From Amylostereum areolatum (taxonomy: Eukaryota > Basidiomycota > Agaricomycetes > Russulales > Stereaceae), in NCBI GenBank assembly GCA_012932865.1, contig SAXG01000021.1, positions 620,001 to 684,000 on the forward strand: 64,000 nt of DNA, given 5' to 3'. This document shows positions 1 through 11,236 of this stretch, in pieces (positions within the stretch are counted from its first letter, which is position 1; each line of letters starts with the position of its first letter). The notes beneath the pieces were generated by a model. It made no database searches and was not told the origin of the DNA. It saw only the letters and a list, made by a program, of their open reading frames with translations. The position numbers were made by a program, and so were the translations under genes.

Positions 1-1592
1 AACGTAAAACCCGAGAGCGCTCACGGCGCATCACTCATCCACGACGTGTCCGCGTTTCCGATGGGCAGGTCGTATTCAAGGACGGTGTCTGTAGCTGAAA
101 AGATCCGAGCAACTGTAGACCAGGTAGTGGGAAGCAGATGATCTACAGTTTGCGGGAGAGGTGAGTCAATAGGGTCGGTTGAATACAGTCAGCTAGGTCA
201 GTCATCCGGTCATAAAAGGGCGAGATCTCCATGGAGGGAGTCCCGTGCGGTCGATGCTCTCGACTTCCGTAGATCCCAGGTGTGGAAGGTAGAGGAGTCG
301 CACGGACAGCAACTTTGGGTTTGGCACAAGGATAAACCTCATACGGAAGGACAATCTTTGGCAACCCGGGAGCGGAAGGATAGGTCGATGCATGGCCTAG
401 ACGATCAAGCTTCAAGGTTGGCCAGGTTTCGAGGGAATGAAGGATCCCGACGTGGGTCACCGCTCGGGCTGAGTCGCGAGCGGCATCGCGACTCCTTGAG
501 CAGACCCACAGTTAATTCCGGCACCTTCCGAGTCTCTCCCGCGGGCCGCGGCCCTTTCTTCCAATGTGCGATGTTCGTTCGTCTGCGATCCATCTGTTGC
601 TGGTCTTCACTGCTCTCGCGTCGATTCGGATACACGATATCCATTCAATGGCACAAAACAGCCATGTTCCATCAACCCTGCTGTATGAAGCATGCCAGGC
701 ATCATGACTCTTCGTCGGGGATTCATTGGGGCTCATTTGACCTGATTGCTTTCATGGCCTCTCTCTCAGGGTGCATACTGATCCGCTCATCTTTCTTCGA
801 GCTTTTGTCTCCATCTGTCCGGTCCGAACTCGGTCGTCGGCACGGAATCAACATATACTACTCTACATCTGTCCTCCGAGCTTCTGCTCTCCCCGGCGCC
901 TTCACAAGCTTTCGATAGTCGCGCGACCATAAATCGATGCATTCACCCAATTGACATATAAACCCTGGAATGATAAGTAGAAGTCGAAGCCACTAAGTAG
1001 ACGACCCACCGTGCCCTCCAACGTCCACCCACCCTCCCCTTCAAGGCCGTTCGCCCCTGGTACTGACGGCACCCGTTGCCGTAAGTCATCCTCCTCGTGC
1101 GCCACCATGCTTGATTCTGGTCGTTCTCCGTGCTGACCATCCCTTTCCGTACTCCATTAGCTTGCGAACATCGCCGACACCCGACATAGGGGTCGCATCC
1201 AGACGAAAGCCCGACTCATCTGCATCCGGGGTCATTATCCTGACTTGCATGCTGAATGCACGTTTCACATCCTCGGAGTTATGATTTCGCGCATATGCAC
1301 GATGCCTGGCATGGTCGGCGATCTATGTTGTTGGGTATACCAGTTGACGTCGAATGACCCACGCCAGTGTTCATCTCAGTACCACACCCAGAACCGTACG
1401 CGTCTTCTACAAACTCACATAGGTTGGCATATTGCGATCCCCGCCCATCTTCTGCGATGCATTCAAAAGCAGGAGCATCCCGTCCTTCCCGTCTTCACCC
1501 TTCTGTTGCTCTCACGATTGAAGTCGATATCCATCCGGCGCACTGTTATCATTTTTACGGGTCGAGACGGTAATGTGTTACCTTTGGCCTTA
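1..1592. other. Gene-free stretch at the left edge
   Basis: I see no reading frame with a recognisable motif or a plausible chain of spliced exons on either strand. The open frames here (longest about 210 codons on +) have no domain character and lack the codon texture of the neighbouring genes. The stretch ends at the TTA target-site duplication of the MITE that begins at 1593. Confidence 0.5.
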
Positions 1593-2034
1593 GGGCCTGT
1601 TCGGTAAACTTGTGGAGTTGCCAGTTGCCGACAACTCAGTGTAAATTGTCACGTGTCGGTAACTGCTGACACGGATCAATAACATCATGTCGCGCCCCAT
1701 CCCGACCGTCTCCATCATGCGGGCCTGTCTGGTCACTGTCGACATCATCGCACTCACTGCTCCTCACAGCGAGCAACGATGTTTGGGAGTGAGGCTTCCA
1801 ATTGTACACCAGAAATCTATCAACGTTATAATCTACCTTATCATGTAAACCTTGGGTGTTGCAAAAAAACTGTTGCTCGCTGTTGCTGACAGCGAGGAAG
1901 ACGAGGCCGACGGCGGGGAGCACGGCGGTCTGCCACAGGAAGGCGGGTGATGACACAAGTGATTTGTGTCAAGAGTTACCGCCACGTGACAAAGTAGCGG
2001 TCACTGCAACTTCGAAAGTTTACCGAACAGGCCC
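1593..2034. mobile_element. Tourist/PIF-Harbinger-type MITE
   Basis: A 442-bp element has perfect 19-bp terminal inverted repeats: GGGCCTGTTCGGTAAACTT at 1593-1611 and its exact complement at 2016-2034. Both sides are flanked by the trinucleotide TTA (1590-1592 and 2035-2037). A 3-bp TWA duplication and a GGGCCTGTTCGG-like end are hallmarks of Tourist-like MITEs mobilised by PIF/Harbinger transposases. The inverted repeat continues imperfectly inward for about 85 bp, where both arms carry TTGTCACGTG, CGGTAACT and TGACAC blocks. No transposase frame lies inside, so the element is non-autonomous. The perfect ends suggest fairly recent movement. Confidence 0.88.
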
Positions 2035-2416
2035 TTAGGCTTCTCAAACATGTAAATCACAGCGTTGAACAAGACCATGACGAAAGAGAAGTCTGTTTGG
2101 TTCTAAAACGACCAAGTTGCAGCACCTCCCAATTACGGCACTTCTGTAGGTTCTGCATGCTTCATTCCGTTAATATCTTGTGCAGCTATTGGGTCATCGT
2201 TTCTGCTCGTAGATTAATTGCGATTCCTGAATGTGCCGTGAAAATCGACTGCAATAATTTCCTTCCAGTCTTCCTATTTTCAAGCTTTTCGCATGGATGA
2301 TTTCCTCCTTCAGAACGTTATATGCATACGCTCTGTAAAAACAAAGCACAGGCTATAGCAGCCCGCCATCATGCTCAGAGTTGACGTGATCGATTTTGCC
2401 CTGCTCACCTGACGCT
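2035..2416. other. Intergenic spacer between two inverted-repeat elements
   Basis: About 380 bp without a supported gene. It holds only AT-richer sequence and, at its right end, one CCTGAC unit just outside the left arm of the next inverted-repeat element. Confidence 0.4.
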
Positions 2417-2780
2417 CATCGGTACTTTGGGAAATGACCTGACGCGCCTGACGCACCTGACGCGCAGCTTCGGTTTCTCGGCAAATGGACGACATGAGGT
2501 TTCTCAACATCTTGACAACGATGGAGAACGAGCTTAGACTCATCGAAAACAAGGCGTATGAAGTCCGTAGCTTCGTGAAATGCTTAGAAATACATTTATC
2601 CTTACGCTAGAAAAGATATGACTTGAAAAGACCGCCTCCATGACGAGAGGTAAATGCTTCAAACATTTCGGCCGCTCCTGACGCCTGACAACCTGACGGG
2701 CGCTTAAACACCGTCGTCAGGAGCTCAGGTCGTTTCAGGGGCTGTCAGGAGCTGTCAGGTCGTTTCCCAAAGTACTGATG
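2417..2780. repeat. Inverted-repeat element with CCTGAC arrays
   Basis: The left arm (from 2417) reads CATCGGTACTTTGGGAAA, then TGACCTGACG and further CCTGAC units. The complement of the right end (to 2780) reads CATCAGTACTTTGGGAAA, then CGACCTGAC and CCTGAC units. This gives an inverted repeat of about 27 bp with two mismatches, bounding 364 bp. GCT flanks both sides (2414-2416 and 2781-2783), a weak candidate duplication. Inside are many direct and inverted CCTGAC/GTCAGG units. No protein-coding frame is apparent. It is probably a non-autonomous DNA transposon; I cannot assign the superfamily. Confidence 0.6.
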
Positions 2781-3154
2781 GCTCCCCTACGCTCACCGTT
2801 TCGACGCCGACTTTCCCGTATGATAAGATATTTGGCGGGCTCTCTATTTCTTCGTCGAGCGTACTGCTGGTAAAAATGCCTGTGAATCTTGGAATTATCA
2901 CATAGTCCGGGCGGGCTGCGTATAAATATGCATAGCAATGCAGAGGTCCTGTCATCAGAACGGATTGGGGATCACGTGACCGTGACCGGCTCGTCGGCCG
3001 CTCGGTGGACGCGAGATTCACTGGAATGCTTTCTAGAGCTCGTTTGTTACGATCCCTATCCTTGCAGACGAATCGACAAAGCCTTCCTCTGGGTTTGATA
3101 TCTCAAGTACATTGCGGGATCTTGCAAAAGACTAGACAAGTCCTGAAGATAGCG

Positions 3155-4113
3155 ATGAGCAAGCCATCTTCTAGCTTAGAAAAGAAGCGTGGAGGTGGTA
3201 AACACGGCGGAGGAAAGCTACGCGGTCACCCCAAAGACTCGCCCGATGTGCGTATATCCAAAACGTTATCCTGGATTCTACGCCACGGTGCCAAGTCAGA
3301 AGGTCTGTACATGCGTCCGGACGGATATGTGCGCGTCGTCGACCTCGTGAGTGTCCAATTTGTACCTTGTCGGCTGTGCGTGCTGAGTAGAAGGAGTGAA
3401 GCTATCGACGCCGAAGTTGAAAGGGCAATTGGATCTCGAAGCGATCCAGCAGATTGTCAAACAGGATCAGAAACAGCGATATGGACTACTTATGGGTCCA
3501 GACGACGATACCACGGATGCAGGGGAGATTTGGTGGATTCGCGCCAACCAAGGTCACTCCATCAAGGTGTGTCTGAATTCCTACTGTTCGTGACATCTCC
3601 TCATACATCTGTCATCCAATAGGCGGTGAATATGGACCTTGAACCCATTCTTTCCGCGTCGGATATCCCTATGGCCGTTCATGGTACGAACAAGAAGGCT
3701 TGGACATCAATATGTGCGTCTTTGTTGCATCCGTCCCTCGGCATGCTGATCACGCCCTTACAGCGCAAACCGGCCTCTCGAGAATGAATCGGAATCACAT
3801 ACATCTTGCACAAGGCGTACCCGGCGACGGTGTCATCAGTGGTAAGAGTATCCTATCTATACATTTGTACAACTCAACTATCGGAGTAGGCATGCGTAAC
3901 TCTGCTCAAGTCTTGATCTACGTGGACGTGCAAAAAGCTCTTGAAGCTGGTCTCAAATTTTTCACATCGGAAAACGGCGTAGTGCTTACGGAGGGAGACG
4001 AGCGAGGGCTCCTTCCGATCGAGTTCTTTAGCAAGGTGGAGGACAGAAATGGGCAGCCAGTCGTGGGATGGAGGAAAGAAGGGGCGGTAGTACTCGAGAC
4101 GTCAGAGTTATAA
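3155..4113 (+). CDS. TPT1: tRNA 2'-phosphotransferase (Tpt1/KptA family)
   Basis: Tpt1 removes the 2'-phosphate left at the splice junction when fungal tRNA introns are joined, transferring it to NAD+. Five exons splice cleanly: 3155-3346, 3402-3566, 3623-3713, 3764-3841 and 3890-4113. The start follows from a basic N-terminus (KKRGGGKHGGGK) running into the diagnostic RISKTLSWILRHGAKSEGL. Then come LSTPKLKG, a WWIRANQGHS block, VHGTNKKAW, SRMNRNHIHLAQG with the family His, GVISGMR and a C-terminal SENGVVLTEG. The length of about 250 residues suits the family. All introns are GT-AG and 47-57 nt. It is a single housekeeping gene with no sign of operon-like grouping. Confidence 0.93.
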
Positions 4114-4407
4114 CAACTACGTCTTTATCCGGGCGCTTCGATTTCTAGGTGTAGTCCTCCATGACGTCCGACGCTCGTCATACTTTCTGTGGTTCAAGTG
4201 AGTGAACTTTCCTCGGTCACTTGTACTTCTTGCAGCGCATTGAGTTCGCAATATATCCTCATCCACTGTACAACTACTGTGATTGCGATGGAATCCCTTC
4301 CGGTGAAGGTGTACAAAAGGGCAAGGGAATCGCGCACAAGCCTTTTACAGGTGCATGCCAGTGGACTCCGGGGTCTGTAACGAAACCCCGTTTTGAATAG
4401 CATGACG

Positions 4408-6151
4408 TTACTTCAAAATATCCAAACAAAAACACTGCCCGTCCCGTGCTTCGTGCAACAGCTCCTTCACCTCTTTCGAGAATCGGAGGAGATACTTGAA
4501 AGACAAAGCACCTTCCGGTATAGTTAGTTGTTCTAGCGGAGAGCCAGCTTGGCGTCGGAGGTGCAAGAATGGGAGGAGGGGTCGCATCATTGCGTCGTTC
4601 AAACGGCAGTCTGAATCTATGCGCATGATCTGCATCCTCTCGAGACCGTAGAAGGGGGTCCGCGACGGCCTGCCCTTGTTGTGTATATCCGCGACATGGT
4701 CCTTGAGAGGCAGGAGGGCGGAGGATCCTACGAATGAGGGAACCAAAGTTTCGTCGATGTCGAAGGTACGGACCCTGTGCTCGTGTGCGAACAGTTGTCT
4801 CCACTGCTCCGATGAAGGTTGATAGTGTTTCACAGTCAGGTCTTCCACGTTGTCGAGAGCCCGCACCGACCCAGAATCCATCGACATGGCCTTCCACCAA
4901 TCGCAGTCGGCGCTGTACATGTGGACGGCTCGATATTCGCCTGCGTCCTCCCGCGACATCCATCTATCGACAAGAATGAAGTTCTCCTGGGTGATGGAGA
5001 CCTGGATTGGACTGCGGGCCGTGAGGCGGTTGTGGCGACAGAGAAGACGCTGCACGGCGAGATGCGAAAAGGGGGTAGAAGAAACGGAGATTTGGTTGAC
5101 GGTGTCCGGAATGTCCAACTCCGACGTGAACCTTGCGCACCCAGGCCCGGCGAGTGTGAGTGTATGCAACGATGGAGGTAATATGATGGCACGTCCGCTG
5201 GGGAGGATGTTTTCTTCGTCTTGGGATAGGATGAGAACTTCCAACCGGGGCATGGCTAGCAGAATGGGCCCAATATCCGCCCCTAATGTACCTCCGGTAC
5301 AGTACCGATACAGTGAAGCACGGAAATACGTGATATTGGCCTGAGAAGAAGGGAAGCTTGATAGGGTGCAACGCGATACGTGTAGACGTTCAAGGTTAGG
5401 AGCCCGCAATTGTTTCCAGAATGGAATGGGGATTTCGAGTAAAGCACGGCCATTGGGGGGTCTAGCGACCAGGGATAGCTCGCGTAGGCCAGGCATAGGA
5501 CGTTCGCAGAGGCTCTTCAGGCTTTGATGAATACTGTCGAAATCGGGGGAGGATTGGACAAGTGTTACGCCCCGGATGCGTTGACGTTGACCAGTCGGGG
5601 GAGCTGATAACATCTTCTTGACATTGCTGTAAATCGCATTGTTCCACGCTGGACCATTCTTAAAATGGACAAAAATAGATAACGGAATGGACCGGGAAAG
5701 AGAAAGGGCTTTTTCTTGCCAGAACATTGGTAGTTCAGAACAGTTGACGTTCGTCCATAGGGATGGTGTATCGAATGCTATCTGTGGAGGAGGACCTGAC
5801 GTTATGACGTTTGATCACCGGAGATCAGGGAGTAGTTAACACGACGAACCTCTCGGAAGTGGTGGGAAATCTGAGTGAGCTTGATCCATCCAGGATCCCA
5901 CCTTGTACAGTTCTTGCACATTGCATGAGGATCTGGGCGAGGAGGGTGCGCGAAACGCTCGGTCTGGACCTGATCTGGGCGGTTGGGTGGACAGGATGCC
6001 AAACGTCTCTAGTAAACCCAAAAACGGTGGTCAAGACCTCTGTCGGAAGGCGATAAATCTTGGACACCATGACATTGCGGCGGCGGCTTGTTTCAAACAA
6101 TGCGCGGTGCATAGCTTGGAATTCTTCCTCTAGCGCATTGTCTGTGAACAT
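4408..6151 (-). CDS. F-box protein with leucine-rich C-terminal region
   Basis: F-box proteins recruit substrates to SCF ubiquitin ligases; this one is of the expanded agaricomycete type. Three exons join: 6151-5970, 5901-5850 and 5781-4408, with two 68-nt introns. Together they give the F-box core KIYRLPTEVLTTVF, then WIKLTQISHHFRE and IAFDTPSLWTNV. The pattern of a Leu-Pro-x-Glu start, His-Phe-Arg-Glu and Thr-Pro-x-Leu-Trp is typical of these proteins. The remaining 440 residues show irregular leucine-rich stretches (LRELSLV, LERLHVSRCTLSSF, LEVLILS) but no sharply defined repeat. The start at 6151 is the nearest in-frame Met before an acidic helix; an upstream Met at 6244 or an additional 5' exon is possible. 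The substrate is unknown. Confidence 0.8.
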
Positions 6152-6879
6152 CTCTCCCTCAGGAAAGAAACGAGCACGTATAGCTGAGGTCCAAAATTCA
6201 CTGACGTATAAATGTATTAGCATACGTGAGATCCAGAGATGCATACATCAATTACCTGGATGGAACTCTGGACTCCATTTCCTTTAGTGTCTCCTGCCAC
6301 GTACGTCACGGTTTCAGGAATCTCTTGAGGATGAATACGTGGCACCAAGGATGAATATGCTTCAAAGATTTTCGAACATGCGGATTGCGTGCGGTGGAAC
6401 GTCTGGCTGTGTTGAACGGGATACAGCTGTAAGAGTGGAAGACGTAGGCGCACTGAAGCGAGGAGGTTGATTGGAAAGTGCTCAAGGTCTTATCGATCGC
6501 GGCACCGGAATGTCACCAGAATCCATTCATGCAACCGTATTTCTTGAACACCCCGTCAAAACTGCAACAAAGTTGGATTGCATGCCATACGTGTGTTATA
6601 CATGTACAGACTGGATGAGCATATTACTAGCTACATGTGGGCTATCATACAAACTATCGTACACGTAACCGGACAGCCTCTACTAGAATACAGTAAGTTC
6701 ACAATAAATTAACTGCTAACGGATGCGATGCTTTGAACACTGAAAGCGACTTAAAACCCCATGAGAAACATACGAAAGGCGAAAGCATAGCGTCCGGTCA
6801 GCATAATGCAAAGATGCTTGTCGAATGTGGTATATGTGCTTCGCAAGTGGTGAGAGGTCATGCGATGTTGAACACACGC
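6152..6879. other. Intergenic region between two minus-strand genes
   Basis: This holds the 5' flank of the F-box gene and the 3' flank of the WASP-like gene. A minus frame near 6217-6453 is open but does not splice in phase onto the F-box gene, so I leave it out. Nothing else is supported. Confidence 0.4.
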
Positions 6880-7890
6880 TCAACTGTGGCGGTGGTAGGG
6901 CACCGGCTTCCTCGAAACGCTGCGGTGCCTTCGCCCATCGCGGTAACCTGAACGGAATATCAGCATTCCTGTTGTCAAAACAGCTAGCATCGGACTACTC
7001 ACCCCCGTTCCGCTCGTAGCCGTCCAAGCTTTCGTCCGTATCACTCCCGCTGGCAGACGGAGAGCTTCTCATGGCTTCGGCGCCAGCAAGGAAGCCCTTG
7101 ACGAACTCCAGATTTTCTTCCACCATCTCTGCGTCAACGCCGTAACCTTCAAGTTTCTGCAACAATTTCGTCCACTCTGGCGCGACGTTCCAGCTCGAGT
7201 CCACATACCCGTGTTCGTCGGTTCCCATGTGTGCGACGTGAACGAAAGAGTCGGGAACAGGCGAGGAGATGGTGGAGAGTTTGATAGGATGACGTTGGCC
7301 GCGTGAAGAGAATATGGACTTCGACGACTTTTTGGGTGTGGGTTTTTGGATGGCTAAAGGTAGTCGGAAACGATGAACATCGAAAGATGATACAGGTGGA
7401 ATGAAACTGACGAATTTCGACGATACGCTCTGTAACCTCTTGGAGGAATATGGCCGCATCTTCGTCCTCGTCGAATCGGAAGCCGAATTTGCGGCTCTGA
7501 AGGAATTGTCGGCAGGGAGAAACGAGACGCGATGGATTGGCATACCTTGCCCCCGAAGACATGAAAGAACGGCTTCTCTGCTTCGTACTCGATGATCTCC
7601 CGCACCTCATGTGCCCAAACGATGGTACCCTTGCGGAGGTCGACGAGGCGGAACCAGTAGCTGGTTACATAGGTGTTCCGGTCGAATGTGTTCATCGGTA
7701 CATGATTGTCGTAGCCGAAGACAACGACGCCCTTGAGGCCGGTGTACGACCATTCCTGCTCAGGGGCACCGAATGCGGCATGGTAGATGCGGGCGGGAGC
7801 GGCGGTGATGATCTTATTTGTGGCGGTAGGGAGGATGGTGAGGAGGCGGTAATGGTCGTCGCGAGATAGTGCAAACGTTGAGAAAGTCAT
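6880..7890 (-). CDS. WASP/Las17-like protein (WH1 plus CRIB), short form
   Basis: WH1 domains bind proline-rich partners, and CRIB motifs bind Cdc42/Rac GTPases; together they mark WASP-family actin regulators. Exons: 7890-7546, 7496-7412, 7353-7003 and 6947-6880. The first two form the WH1 domain: LLTILPTATNKIITAAPARIY, WSYTGLKGVVVF, FRLVDLRKGTIVW, EKPFFHVF, then FGFRFDEDEDAAIFL. Exon 3 carries a CRIB-like ISSPVPDSFVHVAHMG. The protein stops after about 280 residues with an acidic or basic tail, and I see no WH2-central-acidic module to activate Arp2/3. The last exon and its acceptor are the least certain part, and another 3' splice could extend the protein. A TATA-like box sits about 100 bp upstream. 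Confidence 0.75.
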
Positions 7891-7989
7891 GATGATATGA
7901 GGGACCGAGTGCTAAGTGTGCCTATATTGTATGAGGAATGCCGAAAGTGGGAGAAGTGGGATGGTTGGTTGACAGACCGTCGTCGGGGC

Positions 7990-7997
7990 TTATATAT
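7990..7997 (-). promoter_or_regulatory. TATA-like box of the WASP-like gene
   Basis: TATATA-like sequence on the minus strand, about 100 bp upstream of the ATG at 7890, a usual distance for a fungal core promoter. Confidence 0.45.
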
Positions 7998-10900
7998 CTC
8001 TAAATTCTTTCATCAGACATGTGGTCGTTCCGGCAGATGAGGAGAAAGAAACCTGCATCGTGCGAGGCTCGTGGCGGAGATGACCACTTGATGCGGTAGA
8101 GCGCGCACGGCCACCCTAGAACATCTCAGCCCATGCAGGTGAAGCGAGGCCAATTGCAGCGCCGGATCCATCGACGCCCGCCCGATGAACCAAAAGCGCG
8201 ATCTAGAACAGCATCTTGACGTGGCAGCCCCCGGTCAGTTCGTGTACGATACCCGAACGCAGGCGAGAACCTTACCCAAGTGGTCATTTAGGTCATACCG
8301 TCTACCGATGGAATTACAGGGCACAGCGAATGAGAAAACCTGACTTTCAAAACGAGATTCTCGGCCTTGCTTGAAACGGGTGGGGCGGCAATCTAGGCGC
8401 AGAAGGGATCAGCGAGGCATTCAGCAGAAACTCTCGCCCGCAGGATCAGCATAGGTCAACCGCGCCAGCCCGTCGTTAGGATATGTTTTGCACTCTTGAT
8501 ATGTTTTGGGGGGTGCCCCTAGCTCCGACGTCATCGCTTTGCATGAGAAAGAGCCGCCCGAAGGGGCGATAGATAGCATTATTAGCAGACATTGGGCGTT
8601 AGGTCGGATGCTGCAACTCGGACTCCTGCGATACCTTCGGAGGCGGGAAGCCCACGCTGTTGTATCACTCGCTTAGGTGGCCCAGAACGCGCCCCTCGGA
8701 CACGAGGTATACACGTTTTGCTCCTCGTGAGCTAAAGAAAACTCCAAGACCCTAAACGAAAAAGCATCAGCCCAATAAGCGCGGTCAACTAGGGTGGCCA
8801 CACCTGCACTTTTGACATTGAAACAGGTCATAAGAAGGAACTTCTAGGTTCAAGCTGGTCAGCAGATGTGCAGATACCCCGCCTGAGAAGACACGCACCT
8901 TGGGGTTAGGGGCTGTTTCTCGGTCAGAAACATGCTCGATTGGGCCCGCGCGTAAAACGAGGCAGACTCAGCATCGCTGCGCAGTTGCTTTGTTTTTAAG
9001 TGGCAGATAAAAGGAAGGGAAAGACCGCTGAGAGCATGTTTTCAAGCCTGCGAGGCTGTTGAGCACCGGTTTGAGCACGAAAAACAGCCCTACACTGCGT
9101 CGTCAGGAGCGATGCACTACGCGAGGGAGAAGCTCGAACGCACCAAGGGTACGGATCCCGAAGGTTTGGACGGCGACGTGAATTTATTCGAACTGTGTGC
9201 TTTCGGTACCCGGTGACTCGAAAACACCAAGGTTTCATTCGGCCGCCCTGAAGCCTATCGGCGAAGGCCGCGTGTTGTAACCTGCTAGTAAACTCTATGT
9301 ATTCATGGGAAGGGCGATAAGAAGTTTGTGTCGATCGACCGTCGAGCTCGTGCGCCGCCTGGCAGGCAAAAGAAGACCCGCAGACGTAGATGACGCATGT
9401 CTACCAGGAACGGAGCAAGCAGAGTCGCAAGGCCATACACGTATGGTGGGCAAGCGGCGACGAAAATAGAGCTGCCATGAATAAGGACTGTCGTGGACCA
9501 TCAGAGAGCTCCGATGAGACCAGAGTAGAGTCTAATACTCACGTATACACCGCGGTCTCCAGGTCGCGGAGATAAGCCCGCCTGCTGACACGCCCTCACC
9601 ATGGTTCCAACCGGACTGAAGAAACTGCAGGAACCCGATGAAATGTATAACAGGAAGAAATGACGTCGTGCGTCCTGGAAGGCCGAGGTAATCACTGAGG
9701 GTGGCCCGGATTCGGTGGTAATTGCTCAACGGGTCACCAGAGATCGGCCGCCTTGCAAGTGTCACACTACTGACCAGACTTGGGCCCGACGGTTGTTGAT
9801 AAACAGCAACGCTGTGTTCATGCTCCGACTCCAGAGAACCGCGACTTCTATACGGGCACTGAAGTAAGGTTAGTTCACGGTCTTGTATGCGCCACACAAT
9901 CATAGTTGTACGCACCTGTCATATAGACGGTTTATGCAGACATGACGCACGTATCCGCGCCCGCATTGCATTGCGAGATAAGATCTAGTTTGGAAGAAGA
10001 CGGACGGGTTGCCACCGCTTCTTGAATTCGGTGCTCCGGGTGCGCTTGGTTGAATGCATTGGGGCACAAGGTTCGAGCTCTTTGACGACTGCACATGCGC
10101 TATCGATGCAAGAATCGATGGGCAGAGTCAGCATGCAGGACATCTAGTCGAATTTGAACACTCACCATTCAGCGAAGAGTCTCTCTGAAGCACATAAGCT
10201 AACGCAGTGGCCACGAGGGGTCCACGCTAAGCAACGAGTGCGCACTAGCGATAACTGTGAGCCGCGATGGCTTGCGCCGTACCAGCAGATCGTCTGAGGT
10301 GCTTGTCCGTCCATTATAACAGCACTTTCGCCCGTGTACGTCGATGAGGCACCGCGGCTGGCTTCTAAAGACGTAACATCACCTACCGACGCGCGTGGTG
10401 AACGCGTTGTCGAATCTTCCGTGGTCCATGCTCAGCACGAACACGACCGCGGCCGTCTTCAGAGTACGTCGAGACTGGGCCTGTTCCTCCAGAATAGGCC
10501 GCCGCCACACTGCTGCACACGATCCCGGACCGGTGCTTACAGTCATAGTCAATATTTGGATCGACGAGGGGATCTCCTTGTTTGACAGTTCCAGCCAGTC
10601 AGTTTCACTAAATCACCGTCAAACTGAACAAAACTGACCTGCAACAAAGCGAGGTGCGAGGCAGATCGGGAAACGTGCTGTATACGTGACTTCTTGTCTT
10701 GCTACGGATAATTAAAACCGATATGAACATAACGCGGTGCTTTTCCCACCTGACAGAAGCGACCATCTTCACACAGTCAGGCGAAAGAAGGGTATGCACG
10801 ATGGACTCACGGGTTCTGATGACAAGCACCAACGTGGATAACCTGGTTGAAAGAAGTTCGATCAGTGGTGTACACAGGGCAGGTACCTGGACGCTGGCTG

Positions 10901-11236
10901 TTGGAGTGCGCGCTCAGTACTGTATCAGATGAAACCGTGTTCTGCTTGAAACGACGCGGAAACCCATTCTGCTCGCACCGAGGAGGTGCTGCTGGCGAAA
11001 AACTCTTCCTTATTAACAGGTGCGACTCGGGGACTAATAACCGCCTTGGCGAGCACGAGAAGCCCACAGAGAGTGAACATACTTAATGCCTGGAATGCAT
11101 TGTGCAGAAAACTAGTTCAAGTCGCGGGGGCCAATCGCATCCCATGGTTGGTGTCCTGGAAATGATACATTTGATGTTCTGTTCGTGACCTTCCTGATAA
11201 TACAAACAAGGAAACGGATACGTTGGACGAGGTAGG
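7998..11236. other. 3.2-kb gene-free stretch
   Basis: From the WASP-like promoter to the stop codon of the next gene I see no supported gene on either strand. The segment 7900-8990 lacks any open frame of 60 codons, and frames at 9-11 kb have no motif. I found no terminal repeats, poly(A) tract or tRNA boxes. It may be decayed repeat DNA or a long intergenic region. Confidence 0.5.

Noticed and set aside
280..918. 212-codon plus-strand frame at the left edge
   Set aside because: No motif, no orderly composition and no splice partners; other frames are open over the same stretch.
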